From Bacteroidales bacterium (GTDB taxonomy: Bacteria > Bacteroidota > Bacteroidia > Bacteroidales > UBA932): a stretch of 64,000 nucleotides of DNA. Shown here piece after piece: positions 45,014 through 53,903 of the stretch. Position numbers and translations under genes: made by a program. Location of the stretch: the NCBI GenBank assembly GCA_017447265.1, contig JAFSOA010000001.1:186001-250000 (forward strand), in the 5' to 3' direction. Position 1 is the first letter of the stretch; every line of letters starts with the position of its first letter. The notes under the pieces were generated by a model that saw only the letters and a program-made list of their open reading frames with translations, was not told the origin of the DNA and searched no databases.

Positions 45014-46440
45014 AGCTCCACCTTCGTGGGTTTGACCATGTTCTTCGGATCGAGGATCTTGTCGAGCTGGGCCTTGGTCAGGTACTTCTTGTCAAGGACG
45101 AGCTGGTAGACGCTGCCGCCGGTCACGAGGGCTTCCTTGGCCACCTCGGTGCACTTCGCATAGCCGATGTACGGCTTCAGGGCGGTGACGATGCCGATGC
45201 TGTGCTCGGCGAGGTCCTTGCAGCGCTTCTTGTTGGCGGTGATGCCGTCCACGCACTCGATGCGGAGGGTGTTGAGGGCGTTGGTCATCCAGGTCATGGA
45301 CTCGACCATCGACTCGACGAGCACCGGCTCCATCACGTTGAGCTCGAGCTGTGCAGCCTCGGAGGCCATGGTGATGCAGGTGTCGTTGCCGATCACCTTG
45401 AAGCAGACCTGGTTGGTCACTTCGGGGATCACGGGGTTCACCTTGCCCGGCATGATGGAGCTGCCCGGCTGCTTCGGCGGAAGATTGATCTCGGCCAGGC
45501 CGGTGCGGGGACCGGAAGCCAGCAGGCGGAGGTCGTTGCAGATCTTCGAGATGCGGATGGCGATGTTCTTCAGTTCAGCGTGGTAGCAGACCATGCAGGA
45601 AGTGTCGTTGGTGGCCTCCACGAGGTCTTTGGCGAGCGAGATTTTCCAGCCGGAGATCTTCTTGATGTGCTTGGTGCAGGCCTCGGCATAGCCCGGTTCG
45701 GCGGTGATGCCGGTACCGATGGCGGTAGCGCCCATGTTGATGACGAGGAACTCCTGTGCAGCGGCGTCGAGGCGTTTCATTTCGGTCTCGACGGCGGTGG
45801 CGAAGGCGCCGAAGGTCTGGCCGAGGGTCATCGGCACAGCGTCCTGCAGCTGGGTGCGGCCCATCTTGATGATGGTGGCGAAACTGCGCTGTTTGGCGCG
45901 GAACGCTTTGGCAAGGGCCTTCATCGAGGCCATCAGGTCCTGGTGGATCATGTACAGGCCGAGGTGCATGGCGGTCGGATAGGCGTCGTTGGTCGACTGG
46001 GCCATGTTGATGTGGTCGTTCGGGTGGATCACCTTATAGTCGCCGTGTTTCTTGCCCAGGATCTCGAGGGCGCGGTTTGCGATCACTTCGTTGGCGTTCA
46101 TGTTGGCCGAGGTGCCGGCGCCGCCCTGGATCATGTCGATCGGGAAGTGCTCGGTGTGTTTGCCTTCCATGAGTTCCTTGCAGGCAGCCACGACGGCGTC
46201 GGTGATCTCGTCGGAGACCAGGCCGAGTTCATGGTTGGCGAGGATGGCGCCCATCTTCACGATGCCGAATGCCTTGACGAATTCCGGGTGGTCGCCGAGA
46301 AGGTTGCGGCTGATGTCGAAGTTCTCGATGCAGCGGAGAGTCTGTACACCGAAGAGAGCCTCGGCGGGAACGTCCTTGTCGCCCAGCAAGTCGTGCTCAG
46401 AACGGGTCTTGCCAGAAGTTTTGAATTTGTATTCGATCAT
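45010..46440 (-). CDS. aspA: Aspartate ammonia-lyase
   Basis: A 476-residue member of the aspartase/fumarase class II superfamily, releasing ammonia from aspartate to give fumarate. The signature loop GSSIMPGKVNPVIPEVTNQV is intact; other blocks are IEYKFKTSGKTRSEHDLLGD, HPNDHINMAQSTNDAYPTAM and MIQGGAGTSANMNANEVIAN. The N-terminus (RSEHDLLGDKDVPAEALFG) and length favour aspartase over fumarase C. Its fumarate could feed respiration or the iron-sulfur fumarase elsewhere in the window. It follows trkA with a 32-nt gap, so it may be in the folE-trkA-aspA run. Confidence 0.94.
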   Translation of the reverse strand: MIEYKFKTSGKTRSEHDLLGDKDVPAEALFGVQTLRCIENFDISRNLLGDHPEFVKAFGIVKMGAILANHELGLVSDEITDAVVAACKELMEGKHTEHFPIDMIQGGAGTSANMNANEVIANRALEILGKKHGDYKVIHPNDHINMAQSTNDAYPTAMHLGLYMIHQDLMASMKALAKAFRAKQRSFATIIKMGRTQLQDAVPMTLGQTFGAFATAVETEMKRLDAAAQEFLVINMGATAIGTGITAEPGYAEACTKHIKKISGWKISLAKDLVEATNDTSCMVCYHAELKNIAIRISKICNDLRLLASGPRTGLAEINLPPKQPGSSIMPGKVNPVIPEVTNQVCFKVIGNDTCITMASEAAQLELNVMEPVLVESMVESMTWMTNALNTLRIECVDGITANKKRCKDLAEHSIGIVTALKPYIGYAKCTEVAKEALVTGGSVYQLVLDKKYLTKAQLDKILDPKNMVKPTKVEL

Positions 46441-46472
46441 TTGATAAAATATTTTATGGAGTTAATGAATGA

Positions 46473-47822
46473 TTATGCAAAGAAACGCTCGATTCTTCCG
46501 AGCACGGTGGGCAGGGCGAAGATCACCACGCGGTCATAGGGCTTGACGAGGGTGTTGTCGGAAGCGATGATGGCCTCGTTGCCGCGGATGATTCCGCCGA
46601 TGATGGCGTCCTGGGGGAGGTTGAGCTGACCGATGGGCGCCTTGGTGATCTGGCTGTCTGGATTGACAATATATTCGATGACTTCCGCGTCGGAGCCGCC
46701 GATCACCTTGACGGTGCGGACCTTGTTGCTCATGGTGAAGCGGAAGATGCGGCCGGCGGTGATGATCTTTTTGTTGATGACGGCATCCACGCCCATGCCT
46801 TCGGCCAGCTTGATGTATTCGATGTTCTCGACTTCGGCGATGGTCTTGGCCACACCCATCTTCTTGGCGGCCACGCAGGCCAGGATATTGGTTTCGGAAC
46901 TGGAGGTCACGGCCACAAAGGCGTCGCAGCTCTTGACATCCTCTTCATAGAGAAAATCGGAGTTGCGGCCGTCGCCGTTGATGACGAGCGTGTGGTCGAG
47001 GTTCTCGGAGAGGACCTCGCAGCGATCGCGGTTGATCTCGATGATTTTCACGAATTCGGCGTTCTTCTCGAATTGCGCCGCCACCATCTCGCCGATGCGG
47101 CCGCCGCCCAGGATCGTGAGCCGCTTGATGTCGAGATAGCGCTTGCCCGAGAGCGCCATCAGCTCGTCGACGTGCGAGCGCTTGGTGACGACATAGGCCA
47201 TGTCTCCCCGCTTGAAAAGGGTGTCGCGATGGGGGATGATGGTGTCGCCGCCCCGGGTGAGGGCGACGATGCGGAACGGCAGGTTGTCGGGGTCGTAGTT
47301 GAAGTCGGCACCGGTCTTGTTGATCAGCTTCGAGTCTTCGTCGATGCGGAAGACGACCATCTGCAGCTGACCGCGGGCGAAATCCACGAACTCCGAGACG
47401 TCGGACTGTTTGAGGAGGTCGCCGATTTCCGTGGCGGCAATCTTCTCGGGATAAAAAAGCAGGTCGATGCCCATGTCGGTGAACATGAGCTTGTTGTCGT
47501 AGTTGAGGTATTCGGCGTCGTTGATGCGGGCCGTCACTTTCTTGGCGCCCAGCTTCTTGGCGATGATGGCCGCCACCAGGTTGACATCCTGCTCCTTGGC
47601 CGGATTGACGGCCACGAAGAGGTCGGCATTTTCCACGCCGGCGGATTTGAGAACCTTGATGGAGGTGGGGTTGCCCTGCACGGTGAGCACGTCCATGCTC
47701 TCGGTGACCAGGGCCAGCCGCTCCTCGTCGTTGTCGATGATGGTGATCTCGTGGTAGCCCTCACTCAGCATCTTGGCCAAGTGGCACCCGACTTCTCCGG
47801 CTCCGGCGATAACGATTTTCAT
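46473..47822 (-). CDS. trkA: Trk potassium uptake regulatory subunit TrkA
   Basis: A 449-residue cytosolic regulator of Trk/Ktr potassium uptake. It has two RCK modules in tandem: the first Rossmann motif MKIVIAGAGEVGCHLAKMLS at residue 1 and the second KRLTILGGGRIGEMVAAQF near 230, each followed by a TrkA_C domain (near 150-220 and 370-445). The NAD-binding glycines are intact in both. The membrane partner TrkH is not in the window. It lies 3 nt after the folE stop. Confidence 0.94.
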   Translation of the reverse strand: MKIVIAGAGEVGCHLAKMLSEGYHEITIIDNDEERLALVTESMDVLTVQGNPTSIKVLKSAGVENADLFVAVNPAKEQDVNLVAAIIAKKLGAKKVTARINDAEYLNYDNKLMFTDMGIDLLFYPEKIAATEIGDLLKQSDVSEFVDFARGQLQMVVFRIDEDSKLINKTGADFNYDPDNLPFRIVALTRGGDTIIPHRDTLFKRGDMAYVVTKRSHVDELMALSGKRYLDIKRLTILGGGRIGEMVAAQFEKNAEFVKIIEINRDRCEVLSENLDHTLVINGDGRNSDFLYEEDVKSCDAFVAVTSSSETNILACVAAKKMGVAKTIAEVENIEYIKLAEGMGVDAVINKKIITAGRIFRFTMSNKVRTVKVIGGSDAEVIEYIVNPDSQITKAPIGQLNLPQDAIIGGIIRGNEAIIASDNTLVKPYDRVVIFALPTVLGRIERFFA

Positions 47823-47825
47823 ATC

Positions 47826-48425
<600 letters not shown>

Positions 48426-48488
48426 GGCTATTCTCTAAAATTATGGCAAGATACGAAATATTTTCATTATTTTCGTGTTTTGGAACTT

Positions 48489-48496
48489 TAAACTTG
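48489..48496 (+). promoter_or_regulatory. Possible -7 box of mqnB
   Basis: TAAACTTG, one mismatch from TAnnTTTG, ends 5 nt before the ATG at 48502. This again implies a very short leader. Confidence 0.5.
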
Positions 48497-48501
48497 CAAT
48501 T

Positions 48502-49047
48502 ATGCGGATTTTGTTCGTGGCAGCCGTTGATTTTGAACTGGATGCGGTTCGCGCCGCATGGGACGGATGCCCGGCGGACTATCTGCTGGGCGGCTGGGGC
48601 AGTGAAGCTACACAGCGTGCCCTGCAGGCCGTCTTTGCCCGGGGTGCCCGCTACGACCTGGTCGTGGATGCCGGCATTGCGGGCGGCCGTCCCGGCGGGC
48701 CCGCCGTCGGTGATGTCGTACAGGTTACGGTCGAGCAGCGGGGCGACCGTCCCGGTGTGCTGCTGCACCAGCCGTCAGCCTGCCCGCAGTTGGATTTCCT
48801 GCCCAAGGCCACGGGCAACACCGTCCCCGTCCTGGACGACCGGTTCCGCCAGGTGGACTACGACGTGGAAACCATGGAGGGGGCGGACTTTTTCGAAGCC
48901 TGCCTGCAGCAGGGCTGCGGTTTCGCTGAAATCCGTGCCGTATCAAACGTAGTGGGGGAGCGCGACCATTCCCGCTGGGATATCCTCCTGGCCCTGCAGA
49001 ACCTCCGGTCCGCCCTCACCACTTTCCGCAATAACCTGACATTCTGA
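48502..49047 (+). CDS. mqnB: Futalosine hydrolase
   Basis: A 181-residue nucleosidase-fold protein; futalosine hydrolase removes hypoxanthine from futalosine in the alternative menaquinone pathway. The family blocks are MRILFVAAVDFELDAV, then YDLVVDAGIAGG, AVGDVVQV, the substrate block VETMEGADFFEACL and IRAVSNVVGERD. It is somewhat short because the middle is compact. The ATG at 48502 is used. Its stop lies within the first copy of a 20-bp direct repeat, and the next pathway gene, mqnD, starts inside the third, partial, copy. Confidence 0.85.
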   Translation: MRILFVAAVDFELDAVRAAWDGCPADYLLGGWGSEATQRALQAVFARGARYDLVVDAGIAGGRPGGPAVGDVVQVTVEQRGDRPGVLLHQPSACPQLDFLPKATGNTVPVLDDRFRQVDYDVETMEGADFFEACLQQGCGFAEIRAVSNVVGERDHSRWDILLALQNLRSALTTFRNNLTF

Positions 49048-49104
49048 ACAAACCCTTGTCATTCTGAACAAACCCTTGTCATTCTGAACGAAGTGAAGAA
49101 TCTG
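49040..49104 (+). repeat. 20-bp direct repeat array joining mqnB and mqnD
   Basis: Copies of CATTCTGAACAAACCCTTGT occupy 49040-49059 and 49060-49079. A third, shorter element, CATTCTGAACGAAGTGAAG followed by AATCTG, occupies 49080-49104. The form CATTCTGAACGAAGTGAAG is a common dispersed repeat type in bacteria. The mqnB TGA (49045-49047) and the mqnD GTG (49093-49095) are both inside the array. Confidence 0.92.
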
Positions 49105-49950
49105 AAACTAGCCTTTTCCTCCTGCCCCAACGATACCTTCATGTTCCACGCCCTGGTCCACGGCCTGGTCGATACCGAAGGCCTGACCTTCGACGTCGAT
49201 ATCTACGACGTGGAGGAACTCAACGAACGGGCCCAGTGCGGCGTATACGACGTGTCAAAACTCAGTTACCACGGCTGGTTTACCGTGCGCGACGCCTATG
49301 ACATGCTCGATGCCGGTTCCGCCCTGGGCTGGGACTGCGGTCCGCTGCTGGTCCGCCGCGCCGGTGATGATGCCGTGCTGGAGCGGCGTCCGCTGCGCAT
49401 AGCCATCCCCGGTCGCTATACCACTGGGGCCCTGCTCTGTACGCTGGCCTATCCGGGCCTTGGCGAGCAGGTTCCGATGCTTTTTTCCGAGATCGAAGGC
49501 GCTGTGTCCCGCGGTGAAGCCGACCTGGGCGTGCTGATCCACGAAGGCCGCTTCACCTATCGCGACAAGGGACTGGAACTGGTCCGGGACCTGGGCGCCT
49601 GGTGGCAGTCGTATTCGGGTTCTCCCATTCCGCTGGGCGGCATCGCCATCAAGCGTTCGCTTGGCCCGGAAATTGCTGCCTCTTTCAACCGCGTGCTGCA
49701 CCGGAGCATCACCCATGCATTCGCCCGTCCGGAAGATTCACGCGCTTATGTCGCCTCGTACGCCCGCGAGTTGTCGGCAGCGATCCAGCGGAAACACATC
49801 GACTTGTTCGTCAACGCTTTCTCTCTCGACCTGGGAGAGGAAGGACACCGGGCCGTCGATACTTTGTACCAGTGCTATGAGCGTATTGATCAACATGGAG
49901 GGAGTCAGGAAGCACTACCACGCGGGCGACAGTGTGGTGCGGGCGCTTGA
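49093..49950 (+). CDS. mqnD: 1,4-dihydroxy-6-naphthoate synthase
   Basis: A 285-residue MqnD, which acts on cyclic dehypoxanthinyl futalosine in the futalosine menaquinone pathway. It has a periplasmic-binding-protein-like fold. Conserved blocks are NLKLAFSSCPNDTFMFHALV, then ERAQCGVYDVSKLSYHG, GRYTTGALLCTLAYPG and LGVLIHEGRFTYRDKGLELV. The start is GTG at 49093, inside a dispersed repeat; the next ATG would remove the SSCPNDT active-site block, so the GTG is convincing. The last 25 or so codons overlap the start of the ABC ATPase gene (74 nt). Confidence 0.92.
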   Translation: MKNLKLAFSSCPNDTFMFHALVHGLVDTEGLTFDVDIYDVEELNERAQCGVYDVSKLSYHGWFTVRDAYDMLDAGSALGWDCGPLLVRRAGDDAVLERRPLRIAIPGRYTTGALLCTLAYPGLGEQVPMLFSEIEGAVSRGEADLGVLIHEGRFTYRDKGLELVRDLGAWWQSYSGSPIPLGGIAIKRSLGPEIAASFNRVLHRSITHAFARPEDSRAYVASYARELSAAIQRKHIDLFVNAFSLDLGEEGHRAVDTLYQCYERIDQHGGSQEALPRGRQCGAGA

Positions 49951-50572
49951 CGGCATCGACCTCCGCATCGAAACAGGAGCGTATGTCGCTGTCATGGGGC
50001 CTTCGGGTTCCGGAAAATCAACCTTGATGAACTTGTTGGGCTGTCTCGATGTCCCTACGTCGGGCCGCTATTTTCTGCGCGGGCTGGATGTGGGCACGCT
50101 CGACGACGACACCCTCTCGGCTGTGCGCAACCGCGAAATCGGCTTTGTGTTCCAGTCGTTCAACCTCCTGCCCCGCATGAATGCGCTGGAGAACGTGGCC
50201 CTGCCGCTGGAGTATGCCGGTGTGCGGAAGGAAGAACGCCTGCGCAGGGCGGCGGAAGCGTTGCGGCAGGTGGGCCTGGCCGACCGCATGACGCACCGGC
50301 CGGATGCGTTGTCCGGCGGACAGCGGCAGCGGGTGGCGGTGGCCCGGGCGCTGGTGACGCATCCGTCCCTCATTCTGGCCGACGAGCCCACGGGCAACCT
50401 CGATTCCGTGGCGACAGGCGAAGTGATGAAACTTTTTGATGCCATCCATCGTAAAGGAAATACAGTCATACTCGTCACGCACGAAGAGGCGGTCGCGCAT
50501 TGTGCGCGGCGCATCATACGCCTGCGCGACGGAAAAGTTGAAAGCGATGAAAATCTACACGAAAACCGGTGA
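49877..50572 (+). CDS. ABC transporter ATP-binding protein (LolD/MacB type)
   Basis: A 231-residue ATPase of the MacB/LolD/FtsE-like group. Walker A is GPSGSGKST, the Q-loop block is IGFVFQSFNLLPRMNALENV, the signature is LSGGQRQR and Walker B is LILADEPTGNLDS. I use the ATG at 49877 (MSVLINMEGVRKHYH); the ATG at 49895 is possible. No permease gene adjoins, so the membrane partner and cargo (lipoprotein or small molecule) are unknown. It overlaps mqnD by 74 nt and the adenosyltransferase gene by 26 nt, suggesting a tightly packed operon. Confidence 0.92.
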   Translation: MSVLINMEGVRKHYHAGDSVVRALDGIDLRIETGAYVAVMGPSGSGKSTLMNLLGCLDVPTSGRYFLRGLDVGTLDDDTLSAVRNREIGFVFQSFNLLPRMNALENVALPLEYAGVRKEERLRRAAEALRQVGLADRMTHRPDALSGGQRQRVAVARALVTHPSLILADEPTGNLDSVATGEVMKLFDAIHRKGNTVILVTHEEAVAHCARRIIRLRDGKVESDENLHENR

Positions 50573-51065
50573 TGCCGGCACGACCTCGCTGGTCGGCGGA
50601 ACCCGCGTGAGCAAGGCGCATCCGCGGGTGATGGCCTACGGCGACCTCGATGAACTGATCAGTTGTCTCGGACTGCTCCGCTGTGAGGTGCAGCAGGCCC
50701 TGCCGCTGCGGCGCATCCAGATCCATTTGATGAATGTGAGCGCTCATCTGGCCAATGACGGCCATTCCGTCAAACTGCAGCCGCTCGATGAGGCGGAGAT
50801 CTGTTTCCTGGAGGAAGAGATCGACCGGATGACGGCCGTCCTGCCGCCCCAGAAGGCTTTCGTCCTGCCGGGCGAGCCGCGCGCCTCGTCGCTGGCCCAC
50901 GTGGCCCGCACCGTGTGCCGCCGGGCCGAGCGCAGCGCCGTGCAGATCGACGACAAAACGGAACAGGACGAGGCGGCGATCCGCTACATCAACCGCCTGA
51001 GTGACTATCTGTTTACACTGGCAAGATTCTTGTGCGCCGGGCACGATGATTACTGGCTTCCGTAA
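50547..51065 (+). CDS. Cob(I)alamin adenosyltransferase, PduO type
   Basis: A 172-residue PduO/MMAB-type ATP:cob(I)alamin adenosyltransferase that makes adenosylcobalamin for B12-dependent enzymes. The N-terminal ATP-site block is MKIYTKTGDAGTTSLVGGTR, followed by AYGDLDELISCLGLLR. The C-terminal blocks are ARTVCRRAERSAVQI and INRLSDYLFTLARFL. The ATG at 50547 is chosen because it starts the conserved motif. It overlaps the 3' end of the ABC ATPase gene by 26 nt. No cobalamin riboswitch was seen. Confidence 0.94.
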   Translation: MKIYTKTGDAGTTSLVGGTRVSKAHPRVMAYGDLDELISCLGLLRCEVQQALPLRRIQIHLMNVSAHLANDGHSVKLQPLDEAEICFLEEEIDRMTAVLPPQKAFVLPGEPRASSLAHVARTVCRRAERSAVQIDDKTEQDEAAIRYINRLSDYLFTLARFLCAGHDDYWLP

Positions 51066-51080
51066 TCTTTCAATAAAACG

Positions 51081-51109
51081 TTTGCGATATTGATTTTTTT
51101 ATATATTTG
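51081..51109 (+). promoter_or_regulatory. Promoter of the small acidic protein gene
   Basis: A -33 box TTTG (51081-51084), a 17-nt spacer and a -7 box TATATTTG (51102-51109): a near-consensus Bacteroidetes promoter, 31 nt before the ATG. Confidence 0.85.
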
Positions 51110-51140
51110 CGGCCCATTTCAAATTTAGAACGATTCGCGT

Positions 51141-51362
51141 ATGTATTGGACACTGGAACTCGCATCCAAACTGGAAGATGCCCCGTGGCCCGCAACCCGG
51201 GAAGAATTGATCGATTACGCCACCCGCTCCGGAGCTCCGCTCGAAGTGATCGAGAATCTCGAGGATCTGGAAGAAGACGGCGAAGTCTATGATTCAATCG
51301 AAGACATCTGGCCCGATTATCCGACAAAGGATGACTTCTTTTTCGACGAGGAGGAGTACTGA
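51141..51362 (+). CDS. Small acidic DUF2795-like protein
   Basis: A 73-residue, strongly acidic protein: MYWTLELASKLEDAPWPATR, then EELIDYATRSGAPLEVIENL, ending DDFFFDEEEY. It matches the DUF2795 type conserved as single genes in Bacteroidetes. The function is unknown. It has its own consensus promoter and a strong terminator, so it is probably well expressed. Confidence 0.85.
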   Translation: MYWTLELASKLEDAPWPATREELIDYATRSGAPLEVIENLEDLEEDGEVYDSIEDIWPDYPTKDDFFFDEEEY

Positions 51363-51366
51363 TACG

Positions 51367-51404
51367 AAAGCAGGCTTGACGACGGGTCAAGCCTGCTTTA
51401 TTTT
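51367..51404 (+). terminator. Intrinsic terminator of the small acidic protein gene
   Basis: A 14-bp perfect stem, AAAGCAGGCTTGAC (51367-51380)/GTCAAGCCTGCTTT (51386-51399), with a 5-nt loop, followed by ATTTT. It begins 4 nt after the stop. Confidence 0.92.
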
Positions 51405-51452
51405 ACTTTTACATAATCGCTTCTATTTCATTTTTTATCTGAAAAGTTTTGT

Positions 51453-51460
51453 TATTTTTG
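51453..51460 (+). promoter_or_regulatory. -7 box of the histidine kinase gene
   Basis: TATTTTTG fits TAnnTTTG and ends 6 nt before the ATG at 51467, so the mRNA would be nearly leaderless. Confidence 0.7.
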
Positions 51461-51466
51461 CAAAAT

Positions 51467-53464
51467 ATGATAAAAAAGTGGATCATACGGGTATTGGCCG
51501 TGGAATTGCTCCTGCTGCTGCAGTTTGCATCGCTACGTGCGCAAAACAATCCCTATCAGCTTGATGATGAGTGCTATCCATATTTCCGCAAGGCGGAAGA
51601 GATGGTCGGCAAGGAAGGCTTCAAAGCTGTGAATGATACCCTGTTGCGACTGGCGCTCCAGAATGGGGACACCAAGGCGCAGACCCTGTTCTACGTGGAG
51701 AAGCTGCGTGACATCGTGCGCGTGGTTCCGTTGGACGGCTCGCAGGATGCCGCCGTGAATGCGGCTTTCCGTGACCTGAAAGAAGCGGCGCTGCGACTGG
51801 GCCACATGCAGTACTATTACTTCGGGTATGAACTGACCCAGAATTACTATTTCAATACGGGGCGTATGCTCAAGGCCATGGAACTCATTCAGCAGATGCA
51901 GGACTTTGCCCTGGAGCATGACGACGAGTACGGCAAGTGGATGGCCGACCGATATATGGTGAAACTTTATGTGGACCAGAACGACTATGTGTCGGCCAAG
52001 CGGTTCATCGACCGGGCCCTCCAGACCTACGAGAGTTCCAGCGACTCGCTGATCCGCCGGCAGTCTCCTACACGCCTGTGGTGCGACCTGTCGGACTACT
52101 ATCCCATCGGCTCGGATTCATCGCGCCTGTGCATCCAGCGCGCCGTCGAGACCCAGAAGACCTTCCTGGATACGCTGCGCTGCGAGTATTATCTGGCCAA
52201 ACTGGCCGCCATCGACCAGGACATGCCCGCCTACTACGCCTCGCGTGACTACTGTATCAACAGCGCTTCCCTGCTTACCGTCACCCCCTCGGGCCGCCTG
52301 TTCTTCGACGTGATCGACGCCGTCTTCGAGGGAACGATCAGCCGGCACCTGAACGACATCCAGCGCCTGACGCTGCTGCGTGAATGGAAATACATCGCCC
52401 TGCTCCTTCAGCAGCATGGCTACCGGGGCTATGCCCTCTACCTGTACCGGCAGCTGGTCGATGAACTGGAGAAACAGGTGTCTGAAAACAACCGCTCGCG
52501 CCTGGCCGAGGTGGAGGCCCGCATCGGCAACATGTCGCTGGCGGCCAACCTTCGCGAGAAATCTTCGCAGGTAACGCAGATCAGCCGTCTGGTGTTCATC
52601 CTGGCGCTCGCCACGATGCTCATCGTCATCACCTTCCTGCTGCTGTCGATCCGGAGCTACCGGAAAAACCGCGCCCGCGATGCCGTCCGTATCGCTGAGC
52701 TGAAAGAGGCCAATGAACATGCCATCGCCGCCGACGAGGCCAAGACCCAGTTCGTGCAGAACATGAGCCATGAGATCCGGACGCCGCTCAACGCCATCGT
52801 CGGCTTCTCGCAACTGCTTTCGCTGCCCGACGGTGCTTTCTCCACCGAAGAAAAGGAAAGCTTCAGCGGCCATATCGTCAACAACGCCCAGATGCTGACC
52901 ATGCTGCTCGACGATATTCTCAACGCGTCGGCCCTCGATCACAAGGAATACAAGATCGTCTATGAAGACGGCGAATGCCACGCCATGTGCCGCGCGGCCA
53001 TCAGCAGTTCCGAGCACCGTCTCCAGCCGGGTGTCCAGCTGTTCTATGATCCGGAGAACGAAGCGCCCTTCGTCTTCCGCACCGACCCGCGCCGTGTGCA
53101 GCAGATCCTCATCAACATGCTGACCAACGCGTGCAAGCATACCGCCCAGGGAGAAATCCACCTGGCCAGTTCCCTTTCCGCCAATCCGGGCTACGTGACG
53201 TTCACCTGTACCGACACCGGTACCGGCATTCCGCCCGAACAGGCCGAGGTCATTTTCGAGCGCTTCGTCAAGCTGAACGGTTTCGTGCAGGGCACGGGCC
53301 TGGGCCTGAGCATCTGCCGCGACATCGCAGGGCGCATGGGCGCACGCATTTTCCTCGATACGACCTATACGGCCGGTGGTGCGCGCTTCGTGTTCATCGT
53401 ACCCGTGAACCCGCCCGAAGACGCCGCTGCCGGCATTCCCGTTCCTTCTTACTTGAAACAATAA
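51467..53464 (+). CDS. Membrane sensor histidine kinase with TPR-like extracytoplasmic region
   Basis: A 665-residue kinase. Signal peptide or first membrane segment at about 5-25 (ending SLRAQ), a helical TPR-like region (about 30-365), a membrane helix (about 377-397) and a coiled linker. The HisKA block [20 protein letters not shown] carries the phospho-acceptor His435. The ATPase domain has [15 protein letters not shown] (N box), [20 protein letters not shown] (G1/F box) and [14 protein letters not shown] (G2). There is no attached receiver; a single-domain response regulator follows 9 nt downstream. The ATG at 51467 is used. Position ahead of a polysaccharide locus suggests it controls surface polysaccharide (inference). 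Confidence 0.92.
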   Translation: MIKKWIIRVLAVELLLLLQFASLRAQNNPYQLDDECYPYFRKAEEMVGKEGFKAVNDTLLRLALQNGDTKAQTLFYVEKLRDIVRVVPLDGSQDAAVNAAFRDLKEAALRLGHMQYYYFGYELTQNYYFNTGRMLKAMELIQQMQDFALEHDDEYGKWMADRYMVKLYVDQNDYVSAKRFIDRALQTYESSSDSLIRRQSPTRLWCDLSDYYPIGSDSSRLCIQRAVETQKTFLDTLRCEYYLAKLAAIDQDMPAYYASRDYCINSASLLTVTPSGRLFFDVIDAVFEGTISRHLNDIQRLTLLREWKYIALLLQQHGYRGYALYLYRQLVDELEKQVSENNRSRLAEVEARIGNMSLAANLREKSSQVTQISRLVFILALATMLIVITFLLLSIRSYRKNRARDAVRIAELKEANEHAIAADEAKTQFVQNMSHEIRTPLNAIVGFSQLLSLPDGAFSTEEKESFSGHIVNNAQMLTMLLDDILNASALDHKEYKIVYEDGECHAMCRAAISSSEHRLQPGVQLFYDPENEAPFVFRTDPRRVQQILINMLTNACKHTAQGEIHLASSLSANPGYVTFTCTDTGTGIPPEQAEVIFERFVKLNGFVQGTGLGLSICRDIAGRMGARIFLDTTYTAGGARFVFIVPVNPPEDAAAGIPVPSYLKQ

Positions 53465-53473
53465 CCTAGCTAT

Positions 53474-53899
53474 ATGATTCCGATCTACGCACAAGACCAC
53501 GACTTCTCCAAGTTCTCCGTTCTGGCGGTCGATGACATCCCGCTGAACCTCCTGCTCGTGGAGAAAATGCTTTCCCGTTTCAATTTCAAATTCCGGAAAG
53601 CCACCAACGGGCAGCTGGCGCTCGATGCCGTTGCCCAGGAAAAGCCCGATCTGATTCTGCTCGACCTGATGATGCCCGGCATCGACGGCTTCGAGGTCAT
53701 CCGCCGGCTGCGTGCCAATCCGGAGACGGCAGACATCCAGATCGTCATCCTCTCGGCGCTCACGTCCAACGAAGACATCATCAAAGGCTTCGATGTCGGC
53801 GCCAACGATTTCATCATGAAGCCCATCATCATGGAGAAGCTGCTGACCTGCGTCGTGACTCACCTGCAGCTCGCCGAAGCCAAGAAAAACCAGGCATAG
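53474..53899 (+). CDS. Single-domain response regulator
   Basis: A 141-residue receiver domain without an output domain. The acidic pair is in VLAVDDIPLN (Asp20, Asp21), the phospho-acceptor is Asp64 in LILLDLMMPGIDG, and the switch Thr/Ser and Lys are in VILSALTSNED and DFIMKPI. It is encoded 9 nt after the kinase stop and 4 nt before the sugar transferase, so it is the kinase's likely partner. With no DNA-binding domain it must act by protein contact, perhaps on the next gene product (inference). Confidence 0.94.
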   Translation: MIPIYAQDHDFSKFSVLAVDDIPLNLLLVEKMLSRFNFKFRKATNGQLALDAVAQEKPDLILLDLMMPGIDGFEVIRRLRANPETADIQIVILSALTSNEDIIKGFDVGANDFIMKPIIMEKLLTCVVTHLQLAEAKKNQA

Positions 53900-53903
53900 C
53901 CCC

